From contig NZ_JAPWKF010000004.1 of the NCBI RefSeq assembly GCF_028283685.1, forward strand, positions 372,001 through 436,000: 64,000 bases of DNA. Direction: 5' to 3'. The notes below the pieces were generated by a model. It worked only from the letters and a program-made list of their open reading frames with translations. It did not search any database and was not told the DNA's origin. The translations under genes and the position numbers were made by a program. Of this stretch, positions 8,418 through 16,699 are shown in pieces. The stretch's first letter is position 1. Each line of letters starts with the position of its first letter. This DNA is from Edaphobacter sp. GTDB lineage: Bacteria; Acidobacteriota; Terriglobia; Terriglobales; Acidobacteriaceae.

Positions 8418-8521
8418 ATTTAGCGCAGATTCCTTAGTCGACGGTACCAACCAGGTACATCCTTGCAGCCGGGCAGGATTTCCCCTTGCGCTCCCCGCCC
8501 CAAAACTTATCCTCGATAAGG

Positions 8522-8905
8522 ATGGCGAATACAGGCACTCCCGGCGCGATGCAGGCCAAGCCACGGCTTGCCCTTCGTCTTTTGGAGCAAGCCCAGACCA
8601 GCTGGCGCAAGGGCGTCACGGTGGGGGCTGCGCTGCTGGTGATCGCCGTCGCATACCACGTCGTCTTCGGCCAGAATGGCCTGACCGCCTACGAGCAGAA
8701 GCGCCACGATGCCCGGACACTCGACATGCAGGTGAAAAGCCTGCAGCAGGAGAACGACCTGCTCAAAAACCACGTCGATCGCCTTCAGAGCGATCCCGAC
8801 GCGATTGAGCATCAGGCCCGCGAAGAGCTGCACTACACCCGCCCCGGCGAGGTTATCTACACGCTGCCAGGCTCTGATTCTGCAAAGACTGCAGCAAAGA
8901 ACTAA
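8522..8905 (+). CDS. FtsB/DivIC-type septum formation initiator protein
   Basis: The 127-residue product has a short basic N-terminus, one transmembrane helix (about residues 30-48, VGAALLVIAVAYHVVFG), and a coiled coil (about 52-92, with heptads in EQKRHDARTLDMQVKSLQ and ENDLLKNHVDRL), followed by the conserved short tail (DPDAIEHQAREELHYTRPGE). That tail, ending in R-E-E-L-x-Y-x-R-P-G-E, is the signature of the FtsB/DivIC family. The protein should sit in the inner membrane with its coil in the periplasm and pair with FtsL in the divisome. The frame opens 36 bases upstream, and two ATG codons (8522, 8549) are possible; the first is used here. No other cell-division genes are adjacent. Confidence 0.85.
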   Translation: MANTGTPGAMQAKPRLALRLLEQAQTSWRKGVTVGAALLVIAVAYHVVFGQNGLTAYEQKRHDARTLDMQVKSLQQENDLLKNHVDRLQSDPDAIEHQAREELHYTRPGEVIYTLPGSDSAKTAAKN

Positions 8906-8993
8906 CGAAGCTGGAAATAAGCGAAGTTGGGCAGTGCTGCAGCAGACGCTCTTTCCCGCAAGGTCTCCGTTACGCTAGACGGAGGGAGACCGT

Positions 8994-9632
8994 ATGAAGT
9001 TCGACATCGAAAAGGCTGCACCGCGCGAGATCTACAACCTGCTTATCGGACTGGTGGCGCCGCGGCCTATCGCCCTTGTCACCAGCATGAACGAAGCCGG
9101 CCTGCTGAATGCAGCTCCCTTCAGTGCCTATAACTATCTCTGCACCGATCCTCCGATCGTCGGCATTGGCGTCACCAACCGCCCCGACGAGGCGTTTGTT
9201 CCCAAAGACACGGCGCGCAATATCCGTCGCACCGGCGAGTTTGTCGTCAATGTTGTCACCGAGGACCTCGCGCAGCAGATGAATATCTGCGCGACGGACT
9301 TTCCGGCCGAGATCTCTGAGATTGAGATGGCAGGCCTTGCGACGACTCCCTCCGCTGTCGTTAAGGTTCCCCGCATCGCCTCCGCCCATGCGGCGCTGGA
9401 ATGCCGCGAGCACACGACGCTCGAGATCGGCCGCTCGCGGATTATCCTGGGCCGCGTCGTCTCTATCTACATCGAAGATCAGTTCATCGATCCGGCTGGA
9501 CCCTATGTGCGTTCCGAAGAACTTCACGCCATCGGCCGCATGAATGGTCTCGGCAACTACGTCCGCACGCGCGACAGCTTCCTCACCATTCCCCGCGTTC
9601 CGTACTCGGAATGGAAGAAGAGGCAACAGTAG
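8994..9632 (+). CDS. Flavin reductase-like FMN-binding split-barrel protein
   Basis: This 212-residue cytoplasmic protein belongs to the flavin-reductase-like split-barrel family. Typical motifs are APRPIALVTSMNEAGLLNAAPFSAYNYLCTDPP near the N-terminus (FMN-phosphate site), DTARNIRRTGEFVVNVV in the middle and a C-terminal GxYVRTRDSF. GGAGGGAG-type Shine-Dalgarno bases precede the ATG. Members bind FMN and may reduce flavin for a partner oxygenase or act as small-molecule oxidoreductases; the partner is not visible here. It converges with mlaF, with stops only about 20 bases apart. Confidence 0.87.
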   Translation: MKFDIEKAAPREIYNLLIGLVAPRPIALVTSMNEAGLLNAAPFSAYNYLCTDPPIVGIGVTNRPDEAFVPKDTARNIRRTGEFVVNVVTEDLAQQMNICATDFPAEISEIEMAGLATTPSAVVKVPRIASAHAALECREHTTLEIGRSRIILGRVVSIYIEDQFIDPAGPYVRSEELHAIGRMNGLGNYVRTRDSFLTIPRVPYSEWKKRQQ

Positions 9633-9652
9633 CGAGGAGGTTCAGGGCGTAT

Positions 9653-10495
9653 TTAGGAGAGATATTCCTTTAGCCAGGGATCGGCACTGCGTACCAATTC
9701 CATGGTGGTTCCATCGAAGACGATGCGGCCCTCGTTCAGCACCAAAAACTTTGTAGTCTCGTCGGTGCCGTTGTTCGGAAGGCGTTTCATCGTGTTGGTT
9801 TCGGAATCGAACCGATTCATCGCCAGCGTGAAGGCATCCTGCAGACGGTGCGTGATCAGCAGGGAGGTCGTGTGGCTGACGTCTCGCTGCTTCATCACCA
9901 ATTTGATGATGGTGGTCGAAGTGATCGGGTCGAGGCCGCCGGTGGGTGAGTCATACAGGATAAGGTCCGGCTTGGCGATGATTGCCCGCGCAATGGAGAC
10001 GCGCCGCCGCATACCGCCCGAAAGTTCCGAGGGGAACTTCGCAATCGCCTGCTCCAGTTCGACAAACCGCAAAGCCTCCACTACGCGCTCGTGCGCCTCT
10101 GCCTCCGGTACCTGGTTCTCATGCAAACGGTAGGCCACGTTGTCTTCGACGGAGAGGGAATCGAACAGCGCCGACTCCTGGAACACCATGCCCACGCGCT
10201 CGCGCATCTTGTACAGCTCGTCCTCTGACATGCGCGTGATGTCTTCTCCGAAGATCAGGATCGTCCCCGAGTCCGGTCGAATCAGTCCATTAGCCAGCTT
10301 CATCAGGACCGATTTGCCGCCGCCGGCCGGCCCCAGCAGGATGCAGGTCTCGCCATGGTTGACCCGGAAGGAGATGTTCTGCAGTACCGGCTTCTCGTCA
10401 AAGACGATGGAGACGTTCTCGAAGACCACAATGGGTTCGTGAGGTGATGCGACCTTCAGCGTGGCCTCGTCTCGGGGAAGAAGCTCCTGGGACAT
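9653..10495 (-). CDS. mlaF: ABC transporter ATPase of the Mla/Mce lipid-transport type
   Basis: The 280-residue ATPase should drive phospholipid movement between the inner membrane and the periplasm with the permease encoded upstream. Walker A is GPAGGGKS (55-62), the signature is LSGGMRRRVSIARA, and Walker B is LILYDSPTGGLDP, where the SPTGGLDP form is typical of MlaF-like rather than importer ATPases. The H-loop appears in LLITHRLQDAF. The first 20 residues are a variable extension. It follows the permease gene by 3 bases, so the two form an operon. MlaD/MlaC/MlaB partners are not in this window. The symbol rests on family resemblance. Confidence 0.9.
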   Translation of the reverse strand: MSQELLPRDEATLKVASPHEPIVVFENVSIVFDEKPVLQNISFRVNHGETCILLGPAGGGKSVLMKLANGLIRPDSGTILIFGEDITRMSEDELYKMRERVGMVFQESALFDSLSVEDNVAYRLHENQVPEAEAHERVVEALRFVELEQAIAKFPSELSGGMRRRVSIARAIIAKPDLILYDSPTGGLDPITSTTIIKLVMKQRDVSHTTSLLITHRLQDAFTLAMNRFDSETNTMKRLPNNGTDETTKFLVLNEGRIVFDGTTMELVRSADPWLKEYLS

Positions 10496-10498
10496 CGC

Positions 10499-11278
10499 CT
10501 ACCTCCCGAAGATGCCGATCATTCCGCGGCTGACGAGGAAGTCGACGATGATGATAAATATCGAGGAGACCACGACGGCCTGTGTGGTGGCACGACCGAC
10601 GCCCTGGGTTCCTCCCTTGGTGTTCATGCCGAAATAGCACCCCACCGTCGCGATGATGAACGCGGAAAACATTGGCTTGGTCAAACCCTGGACGATATCG
10701 GCGTACTCCAGGGAACGGTACGAGGAGTGAAAATAGGTCGAGGCATTCATGCCCAGCATGGTGACGCTGACCAGAGCACCGCCCGCGATTCCCACGGCAT
10801 CCGCCACGATCGTCAGGAAGAAGAGCATTACGACCGTGGCATACAGCCGCGGCGTAACCAGCTTCCGAACCGGATCAGTGCCGAGGGCACGCATGGCGTC
10901 GATCTGCTCGGTCACCTTCATCGAGCCCAGCTCCGAGGCCATGCCCGAGGCGTTGCGGCCGGCGAGCATCAATCCTGTCAGCACCGGTCCCAGCTCCTTC
11001 ACCATCGAGAGGGCAACCAGGTTTCCGGTCATGCTGGTGGCGCCGAAGGCCTTCAAAGAGGTCGCTGACTGAAGCGCCAGCACCGAACCGGTAAAAAAAC
11101 CTGTCAGTGCGATCGTCGGGAGGGAGCCCACACCGATCAAATCCATCTGGGTGTAGACATCGGCCATATACCGTGGCCGGGAAAAGAAATTTGCAATCGC
11201 CTGCCATGCCAGGATCGAGTAATCCTGCACCGCGCCGATCTTCTGCTTTGCAAAGTCCTCTGGAGAGACGAAGGGCAT
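10499..11278 (-). CDS. mlaE: MlaE-family lipid ABC transporter permease
   Basis: This 259-residue inner-membrane permease has the MlaE (DUF140) core with five or so membrane segments: GVGSLPTIALTGFFTGSVLALQ, the coupling region MVKELGPVLTGLMLAGRNASGMASELGSMKVTEQIDAMRALGTDP with the conserved E-L-G-x-M-x-V-x-E-Q-I-D-A motif, then FFLTIVADAVGIAGG and the C-terminal SSIFIIIVDFL. The E-Q-I-D-A-M-R loop contacts MlaF. The gene is first in the pair and is divergent from the zinc dehydrogenase, with about 130 bases between the starts. It probably handles phospholipids in outer-membrane asymmetry maintenance, as inferred from the family. Confidence 0.92.
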   Translation of the reverse strand: MPFVSPEDFAKQKIGAVQDYSILAWQAIANFFSRPRYMADVYTQMDLIGVGSLPTIALTGFFTGSVLALQSATSLKAFGATSMTGNLVALSMVKELGPVLTGLMLAGRNASGMASELGSMKVTEQIDAMRALGTDPVRKLVTPRLYATVVMLFFLTIVADAVGIAGGALVSVTMLGMNASTYFHSSYRSLEYADIVQGLTKPMFSAFIIATVGCYFGMNTKGGTQGVGRATTQAVVVSSIFIIIVDFLVSRGMIGIFGR

Positions 11279-11406
11279 GTGTCTGTGGCTCAGAGTATCA
11301 GATGCGCGTCCAGGCGAGGAGTGTGCATCTTGTTGATGGGCTTTGTCGTAGGAGGATAGGAATTGGCCCCTGAAGGTGAGAAAATAGAAGAGAGATGGAA
11401 TCCCGG

Positions 11407-12462
11407 ATGAAGGCGGCAGTGCTCTACGGCAGCGAAGACCTGCGATTAGAGTGTATCGACATCCCCAAAGCCCGTGCAGGCGAGATCGTCGTCCAGATCG
11501 GGGCGGCCCTGACCTGCGGCACCGACCTTAAGGTCTACCGTCGCGGCTATCACGCCATGATGCTGACACCGCCCATCCCCTTCGGTCACGAATTGGCCGG
11601 AACCGTCACAGAGATCGGCGATGGCGTCACCCGCTTTAAGTTGGGCGATCGGGTTGTCGCGCTGAACTCTGCCCCCTGCGATGCCTGCTATTTCTGCCGC
11701 CGGGGACAGCAGAATCTCTGCGATGATCTGCTGTTCAACAATGGTGCCTACGCCGAATACATCCGCATTCCTGCCCGCATCGTTGAAAAGAATACGCTTC
11801 ATATTCCCGATGGCATCCCCTTCGAGCACGCCGCTCTCACTGAGCCGCTGGCCTGCGTCGTCCGCGGCCTCGAAGAGACCGAAGCCCGCCCCGGAGACAC
11901 GATGGTGGTCATCGGTGCCGGCCCCATCGGCCTGATGTTCATGCATGTCGCCGAGCTTGCCGGCCAGAACGTCATCGCTGTCGTCAAGCGGGACGACCAG
12001 GTGGCTACAGCCAGGCTCTTCGGCGCTCGTCAGGTCGTCCAGACCACGGCTACACAAAATGTCGTCGCCGCCACTCGCGCGTTGACTCCCGAAGGTCGCG
12101 GCGCCGACTCCGTTATTGAGGCCGTCGCCACGCCCGCTACCTGGGAGTGGGCCGTCGACATGGTTCGCAAAGGCGGTGTGGTCAACTTCTTCGGCGGCCC
12201 GCCCTCCGGTACGCAGGTGCAGCTCGATACCAATCGTCTTCACTACGGCGATATCACCCTCAAGGCCAGCTTTCATCACACGCCGGCCACCTGCCGCACC
12301 GCCTTTGATCTGATCACCAGTCGCCGCTTTCGGTCGGAAGAGGCCATTACGGGCCGTGTCTCACTCGATCGCGTCCGCGACCTTTTCGCTGGCATGATGA
12401 GGCGCAGCGGTGGCTCGCGGGAGATCAAGACAGCCGTTTTTCCTGAGGGAGCGCCGCGTTGA
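11407..12462 (+). CDS. Zinc-dependent medium-chain dehydrogenase linked to squalene genes
   Basis: This is a 351-residue NAD(P)-dependent dehydrogenase of the alcohol/sorbitol/threonine dehydrogenase type. The catalytic zinc ligands are Cys37 (CGTD), His61 and Glu62 (GHE); the structural zinc loop is intact with Cys91, Cys94, Cys97 and Cys105 (CDACYFCRRG..NLC). The nucleotide-binding fold shows VVIGAGPIGLMFMHV. An ATG 12 bases upstream (MESRMKA) is also possible; MKAAVLYG matches the usual family start. The stop overlaps the TTG start of hpnC, so it is translated together with the hpnC-hpnD-hpnE genes. The substrate is unknown; the position suggests an isoprenoid alcohol or hopanoid side-chain intermediate, but that is inference. 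Confidence 0.88.
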   Translation: MKAAVLYGSEDLRLECIDIPKARAGEIVVQIGAALTCGTDLKVYRRGYHAMMLTPPIPFGHELAGTVTEIGDGVTRFKLGDRVVALNSAPCDACYFCRRGQQNLCDDLLFNNGAYAEYIRIPARIVEKNTLHIPDGIPFEHAALTEPLACVVRGLEETEARPGDTMVVIGAGPIGLMFMHVAELAGQNVIAVVKRDDQVATARLFGARQVVQTTATQNVVAATRALTPEGRGADSVIEAVATPATWEWAVDMVRKGGVVNFFGGPPSGTQVQLDTNRLHYGDITLKASFHHTPATCRTAFDLITSRRFRSEEAITGRVSLDRVRDLFAGMMRRSGGSREIKTAVFPEGAPR

Positions 12463-13427
12463 GTGAGTTCAGCACGTCGAGTGAGTTGAGCACGTCCGAA
12501 TTTGCTCTTCTGGGCGCTCCTCACCAATATCTCACTCCTCTCGAACGGCCATCGCTCGCTGAGGCCCAGGCGTGGTGCGCCCAGCTCACGCGTTCGCACT
12601 ACGAGAACTTCCATGTCGCCACTTTCTTTCTCCCCGAGAAGGTGAAGCCGCACTTCGAGAGCATCTACGCCTACTGCCGTGTCTCCGACGATCTCGGCGA
12701 CGAAGTCGAATCGCCTGCTGTCGCCACACGTTTGCTTGAGGCATGGGGTGCCATGCTCGACGAATGCTACGACCAGCCCGAGCGCTCCACGCACCCGGTC
12801 TTTGTGGCGCTGCATGAGTCGATCGTTGCCTGCGATATTCCTCGCCAGCTCTTCCACGATCTGCTGCTTGCCTTCCGCATGGATCAGGTCAAGACCCACT
12901 ACAACACCTGGGAAGAGCTTGTCGAGTACTCGCGCTACTCCGCCAATCCTGTCGGCCGTCTCGTGCTCTGGGTTTGCGGCTATCGTGATGAGGAGCGCGC
13001 ACTTCTTTCCGATAAGGTCTGCACCGCGCTGCAGCTTGCCAACTTCTGGCAGGACACCGTCGAGGATGCAGAACGTGGCCGCCGTTACATTCCCGCCGAG
13101 TCGATGGACCGCTTCCAGATCGACGAGGGGCAGATCCTCGGCCGTGTCTTCACGCCTGATTTTCGCGCCATGATGGAAGATCTCGTGACGCGCACCCGCT
13201 CCATGCTGCGTGAAGGCGGAGTCATCGCCAGCCGCGTCGACCGCGAGCTTGCCGTCACCCTCAACCTCTTTCGCAAGGGCGGCGACGCTATCCTCGACGG
13301 TATCGTCGCACAGGACTACGACACCCTTCGCGGACGTCCGGTCGTCTCGAAGACCAAAAAGCTGACCCTGCTTGCGGGCTCGGTGTTTGAAAAGCTTCGC
13401 TCCGGAATCAAAGGAGCCAAACGGTGA
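12459..13427 (+). CDS. hpnC: Squalene synthase HpnC (hydroxysqualene synthase)
   Basis: In the HpnCDE route, HpnD joins two farnesyl diphosphates to presqualene diphosphate and HpnC converts that to hydroxysqualene. This 322-residue all-helical protein has the squalene/phytoene synthase motifs: the first Asp-rich site DDLGD at 77-81 and the second in NFWQDTVEDAERGRRYIP. The sequence HYENFHVATFFLPE near the N-terminus, in place of the usual S-F-x-A-x-x-L-P, is typical of HpnC. The TTG start overlaps the dehydrogenase stop and has GAGGGAG upstream; the stop overlaps the hpnD start. The first 20 residues are Ser/Thr-rich and variable. The roles follow the published HpnC/D/E pathway. Confidence 0.93.
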   Translation: MSEFSTSSELSTSEFALLGAPHQYLTPLERPSLAEAQAWCAQLTRSHYENFHVATFFLPEKVKPHFESIYAYCRVSDDLGDEVESPAVATRLLEAWGAMLDECYDQPERSTHPVFVALHESIVACDIPRQLFHDLLLAFRMDQVKTHYNTWEELVEYSRYSANPVGRLVLWVCGYRDEERALLSDKVCTALQLANFWQDTVEDAERGRRYIPAESMDRFQIDEGQILGRVFTPDFRAMMEDLVTRTRSMLREGGVIASRVDRELAVTLNLFRKGGDAILDGIVAQDYDTLRGRPVVSKTKKLTLLAGSVFEKLRSGIKGAKR

Positions 13428-14320
13428 CCATACCCGAGGCATACGCCGTCTGCCGCGAGATCGCGAAGCGTGAGGCGAAGAACTTCTACTACGCCTTCCG
13501 CGTTCTCCCACGCCACAAGTCCGATGCCATGTGCGCGATCTACGCCTTCATGCGTCGCGCCGACGATCTTGCCGACGATGAGTCCATCTCCATCGAGCAG
13601 CGTCGCATCGAGATGGCGCTGTGGGTTGGGTCCTGGCGTGACGCGCGTAACGGTGCACTGACCGACGATGCTGTCTTTATCGCATTGAATGATGCACAGC
13701 GCCGCTTTCAGATTTCTGACCAGCTTCTGGAAGAGCTGGTGCAGGGAACGACGATGGACCTCGAACCGCAGGCCACGGCCGTGCAGACCTACGCCACCTT
13801 CGACGATCTCTATCGCTACTGCTACCTCGTTGCTTCCGTTGTCGGGCTCGTCTGCATCCGCGTCTTCGGTTACACCGATCCGCGTGCAGAAAAACTCGCC
13901 GAGGAGACCGGCGTCGCCTTCCAGCTCACCAACATTCTTCGCGACGTCAAAGAAGACGCCGAGCGTGGCCGCATCTATCTGCCGCTCGACCTGATGGCAC
14001 AGTTCCAGGTGGCGGAAGAACGTATTCATGCACTCGCCGCCGGGGCTTCCATGGAGTCGCGCGAGCGCGCACTGTTAGGTGAGATCGGCAATCGCGCCGA
14101 GCGCTACTACGCCTCCGCCGACAAGCTGCTTCCCATGATTGACGCTGACTCGCGGGCCGCCCTCTGGGTTCTCGTCACCATCTATCACGGCCTGCTCAAG
14201 AAGATTGAGCGCAGCGGTTATGAGGTCTTCACAGAGCGCATCAGCGTGGCTACACCGAAGAAGCTCGGCATCCTCGCTCAGGGAGCGGTCATGTCGCTCG
14301 GCAACCGGGTGCTTGCATGA
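13424..14320 (+). CDS. hpnD: Presqualene diphosphate synthase HpnD
   Basis: This 298-residue trans-isoprenyl diphosphate synthase condenses two farnesyl diphosphates head-to-head to presqualene diphosphate, the first step to squalene here. Motifs: AKNFYYAFRVLP, the first Asp-rich site DDLADD at 47-52, the G-x-x-x-x-x-G-x-V region in SVVGLVCIRVFG, and the second site NILRDVKEDAERGRIYLP. The GTG start overlaps the hpnC stop as GTGA and its own stop overlaps the hpnE start as ATGA, so ribosomes can pass through all four genes of the operon. HpnD is distinguished from HpnC by the S/A-K-N-F-Y and R-D-V-x-E-D forms. It needs Mg2+. Confidence 0.94.
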   Translation: MTIPEAYAVCREIAKREAKNFYYAFRVLPRHKSDAMCAIYAFMRRADDLADDESISIEQRRIEMALWVGSWRDARNGALTDDAVFIALNDAQRRFQISDQLLEELVQGTTMDLEPQATAVQTYATFDDLYRYCYLVASVVGLVCIRVFGYTDPRAEKLAEETGVAFQLTNILRDVKEDAERGRIYLPLDLMAQFQVAEERIHALAAGASMESRERALLGEIGNRAERYYASADKLLPMIDADSRAALWVLVTIYHGLLKKIERSGYEVFTERISVATPKKLGILAQGAVMSLGNRVLA

Positions 14321-15702
14321 GCGACGACGTTCTCGTCGTTGGTGCTGGAATCGCGGGACTCTCTGCTGCAGTGGCTCTCGCTGAATCCGGTGCAAAGGTC
14401 ACCCTGCTCGAACGCCGCCCCTACATCGGCGGCCGCGCGTACTCCTATCAGCATCCCGCGCTTGCAGAGACCATCGACTCGCAGCACGTCGTCGTCGGCT
14501 GCTGCACCAACCTGCTTGATCTCGCGGCGAAGTCGGGCATGTCCGAGAGTATCCGCTGGTACGACGAGCTCGTCTTCATGGAGCCGAACGGCAACCGCAG
14601 CCTGCTTAAGCCCAGCGGCCTGCCCGCTCCGGGGCATCAGTCTCTCAGTTTTCTGGCTGCGCCCATGCTTTCTCTCGCAGATAAAACTGCAGTCGCTTCG
14701 GGGCTGATGCGGTTCCTGACCGGCTTTCCACAGGACGACCGTGAGAGCTTCGCTTCCTGGCTCAAGCGCACCGGTCAGACAGAGCGTGCCATTAAGCATT
14801 TCTGGGAGCCGGTTGTCGTCGGTGCCCTCAACGATGACTTCGAACGCTGCTCTGTTAAGTACGCCGGAAAGGTCTTTCACGAATCGTTCCTGCGTTCGCC
14901 ACAGGCAGGCCGCCTTGGCGTGCCTGCCGCTCCGCTCACCGAATTCTTCTCGCCCATCGTCACCTACGCACAGCAGTTGGGAGTTGATCTGCGTCTCAAG
15001 TCCGGCGTCGACTCCATCGCGCAAAACCCCGATGGGCGTTGGCTCGTTCGCAGTGGCATGGAAGAGCACGTTGCAGAGAGCCTCGTGCTTGCCAGTGACT
15101 TCCGCCAGACGCACAATCTTCTCTCGACGCTTCCACAGTCAGAAGCAGAGCAGGCCTCGCGTCAGCAGGCCTACGAGCAATTTGTCCCTGCGCCGATCAC
15201 GACCATCCATCTCTGGTACGACCGTGATGTCACCGGCCTCGACCACGCCGTGCTGCTCGACACACGTATTCAGTGGGTCTTCACCAAGTCGCGTATCCGT
15301 CGCTGGCCGATTGAGCGAGGCTCCTACCAGGAGCTGGTCATCTCCGCATCCTGGCCGGAGCTTGAGATGGGAAGGGAAGAGATCCTTGCCTCCGCGCTGC
15401 GCGAGTTCGAGACCTTCTTCCCCCAGGCACGCAACGCCAAGCTCCTCAAAAGTGGAGTACTGAAAGAAGCTCGCGCTACCTTCTCCGTAACGCCCGGCCT
15501 CGACCGCTATCGCCCCTCGCAGAAGACATCGTGGCGCGGCCTCTATCTCGCGGGCGACTGGACGCAGACGGAATGGCCTTCGACGATGGAAGGTGCCATC
15601 CGCAGCGGACGTCTTGCCGCCGGCGAGGTTGCCGGACAACGCAGTCGCTTCATGGCCGCGGAGCTGCCCGCTTCAGGTCTGATGAAGCTCTTCAGCGCTT
15701 GA
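14317..15702 (+). CDS. hpnE: Hydroxysqualene dehydroxylase HpnE
   Basis: This 461-residue flavoprotein reduces hydroxysqualene to squalene, the last step of the HpnCDE route. The N-terminal dinucleotide-binding fold is VLVVGAGIAGLSAAVALAE with the following Glu in LLERRPYIGGRAYSY (phytoene-desaturase-like). The family run DSQHVVVGCCTNLL, and FWEPVVVGALND in the middle, are specific to HpnE. The C-terminal FAD site is LYLAGDWTQTEWPSTMEGAIRSGRLAA. The start overlaps hpnD. Squalene-hopene cyclase, the next enzyme, is not in the window. Confidence 0.94.
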   Translation: MSDDVLVVGAGIAGLSAAVALAESGAKVTLLERRPYIGGRAYSYQHPALAETIDSQHVVVGCCTNLLDLAAKSGMSESIRWYDELVFMEPNGNRSLLKPSGLPAPGHQSLSFLAAPMLSLADKTAVASGLMRFLTGFPQDDRESFASWLKRTGQTERAIKHFWEPVVVGALNDDFERCSVKYAGKVFHESFLRSPQAGRLGVPAAPLTEFFSPIVTYAQQLGVDLRLKSGVDSIAQNPDGRWLVRSGMEEHVAESLVLASDFRQTHNLLSTLPQSEAEQASRQQAYEQFVPAPITTIHLWYDRDVTGLDHAVLLDTRIQWVFTKSRIRRWPIERGSYQELVISASWPELEMGREEILASALREFETFFPQARNAKLLKSGVLKEARATFSVTPGLDRYRPSQKTSWRGLYLAGDWTQTEWPSTMEGAIRSGRLAAGEVAGQRSRFMAAELPASGLMKLFSA

Positions 15703-15748
15703 AGGTCAGTACTTTAGCGTAGGCGCTGCGCAGGGAGTAGAAGCCCGA

Positions 15749-16156
15749 TCAATGGGCGATCAAAATTACGCCGACGCACACAAACAGCACAGCAAGCCAG
15801 CGCCGCTGATCGACGTTCTCGCCCAGCACCAGCTTGGCGCAGATGGCATTGCCAATGTAGGTGAGTGATGCAATCGCAGGCGCAGCCAGTGACAGATCCA
15901 CGATCGACAGCGCCCACAACATGGCGAAGAAGTTGAATGCCATGCAGGAAGCACCGATCAGAAACTTGCCGTTCGAGAGCACAGCCTTCACCGGCCCCAG
16001 AAAACCTTTGAGCCCCGGTCCCGTCCGATGATTGTCGAGATCTCCCAGGTCGCGCATCGCGGAGGCGATGAGCACCTCGCCTGCAATCGCGAGAGCTGCC
16101 ACACCTGTGATTGAGCTCCACTGCCGCAGCAGGTCTCCCGGTTGAGCCGCCATCAT
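15749..16156 (-). CDS. Half-size DMT-superfamily transporter (EamA-like), second of a pair
   Basis: This 135-residue protein has four predicted membrane helices (about 18-33, 65-83, 87-107 and 115-133). The hydrophobic run SLAAPAIASLTYIGNAI, followed by ALLVLGENV-type residues (LVLGENVDQRRWLAVLFVCVGVILI), is the conserved EamA ending, where the Glu of L-G-E stands before the last helix. At half the length of a normal ten-helix EamA permease it should work as a dimer, like EmrE or ArnE/ArnF. It overlaps the previous half-transporter gene by ATGA, so the pair is probably one heterodimer. The pair converges on hpnE. The cargo is unknown. Confidence 0.78.
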   Translation of the reverse strand: MMAAQPGDLLRQWSSITGVAALAIAGEVLIASAMRDLGDLDNHRTGPGLKGFLGPVKAVLSNGKFLIGASCMAFNFFAMLWALSIVDLSLAAPAIASLTYIGNAICAKLVLGENVDQRRWLAVLFVCVGVILIAH

Positions 16157-16596
16157 CGTCCGGCTCCTGAATCCATGATGTCGAGTTCATGGTGTTCTGA
16201 CGCCGGATCTTCTGTGCGCGAAGGTCCACCAGCCACAAAGCCTACGGCGCAGACGATCAGAAGAATTCCCGTCCAGCGATAGGCGGAGAGCTGCTCATGG
16301 AGCCAGAACCGGCTCAGCAGTGCAATGACGACATAGCCGAACGCTGTCGCTGGCATCAAGAACGTCAGATCGGCCCAGCTCAACGCCGTCATGTAGCTGG
16401 CGAAAAATCCGATCAGCAGCACGATGCCCGAGGCGACGAAGGGATTGAACAACGCCTTCCACAGCAGGCCAAGGTGCTGCAGATCGACGGCGCCGACCTC
16501 GGCCATGCCGCGTGAAAGGAGTGTGTCTCCCACAGAGGCCGTCAGCATCACGGCGACAAGAATGGCGTACTGCGAAGGCTTGAGAGCGTGCTTCAT
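16153..16596 (-). CDS. Half-size DMT-superfamily transporter (EamA-like), first of a pair
   Basis: The 147-residue product has four membrane segments (about 10-28, 53-72, 76-93 and 105-122). The motif ALSWADLTFLMPATAFGYVVIAL followed by LHEQLSAYRWTGILLIVCAVGFVA matches the EamA half unit: the conserved L-x-E-x-L-S-x-x-R-W-x-G-I ending is present. The last 25 residues form an acidic, His-containing soluble tail (TEDPASEHHELD) not found in the partner. Its stop overlaps the start of the second half-gene, a layout typical of antiparallel heterodimers such as ArnE-ArnF, which flip a lipid-linked sugar. Lipid flipping is an attractive but unproven role next to hopanoid genes. Confidence 0.78.
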   Translation of the reverse strand: MKHALKPSQYAILVAVMLTASVGDTLLSRGMAEVGAVDLQHLGLLWKALFNPFVASGIVLLIGFFASYMTALSWADLTFLMPATAFGYVVIALLSRFWLHEQLSAYRWTGILLIVCAVGFVAGGPSRTEDPASEHHELDIMDSGAGR

Positions 16597-16699
16597 ACAA
16601 GAAAGTGGCCACGGTCTCCTGAGAGATGAGCGGCCACTATTAAGGGTATCAAACGGAGCGTCGAGATCGCCGGTAATCGCCTCGAAGGGAAAAGCTTCT

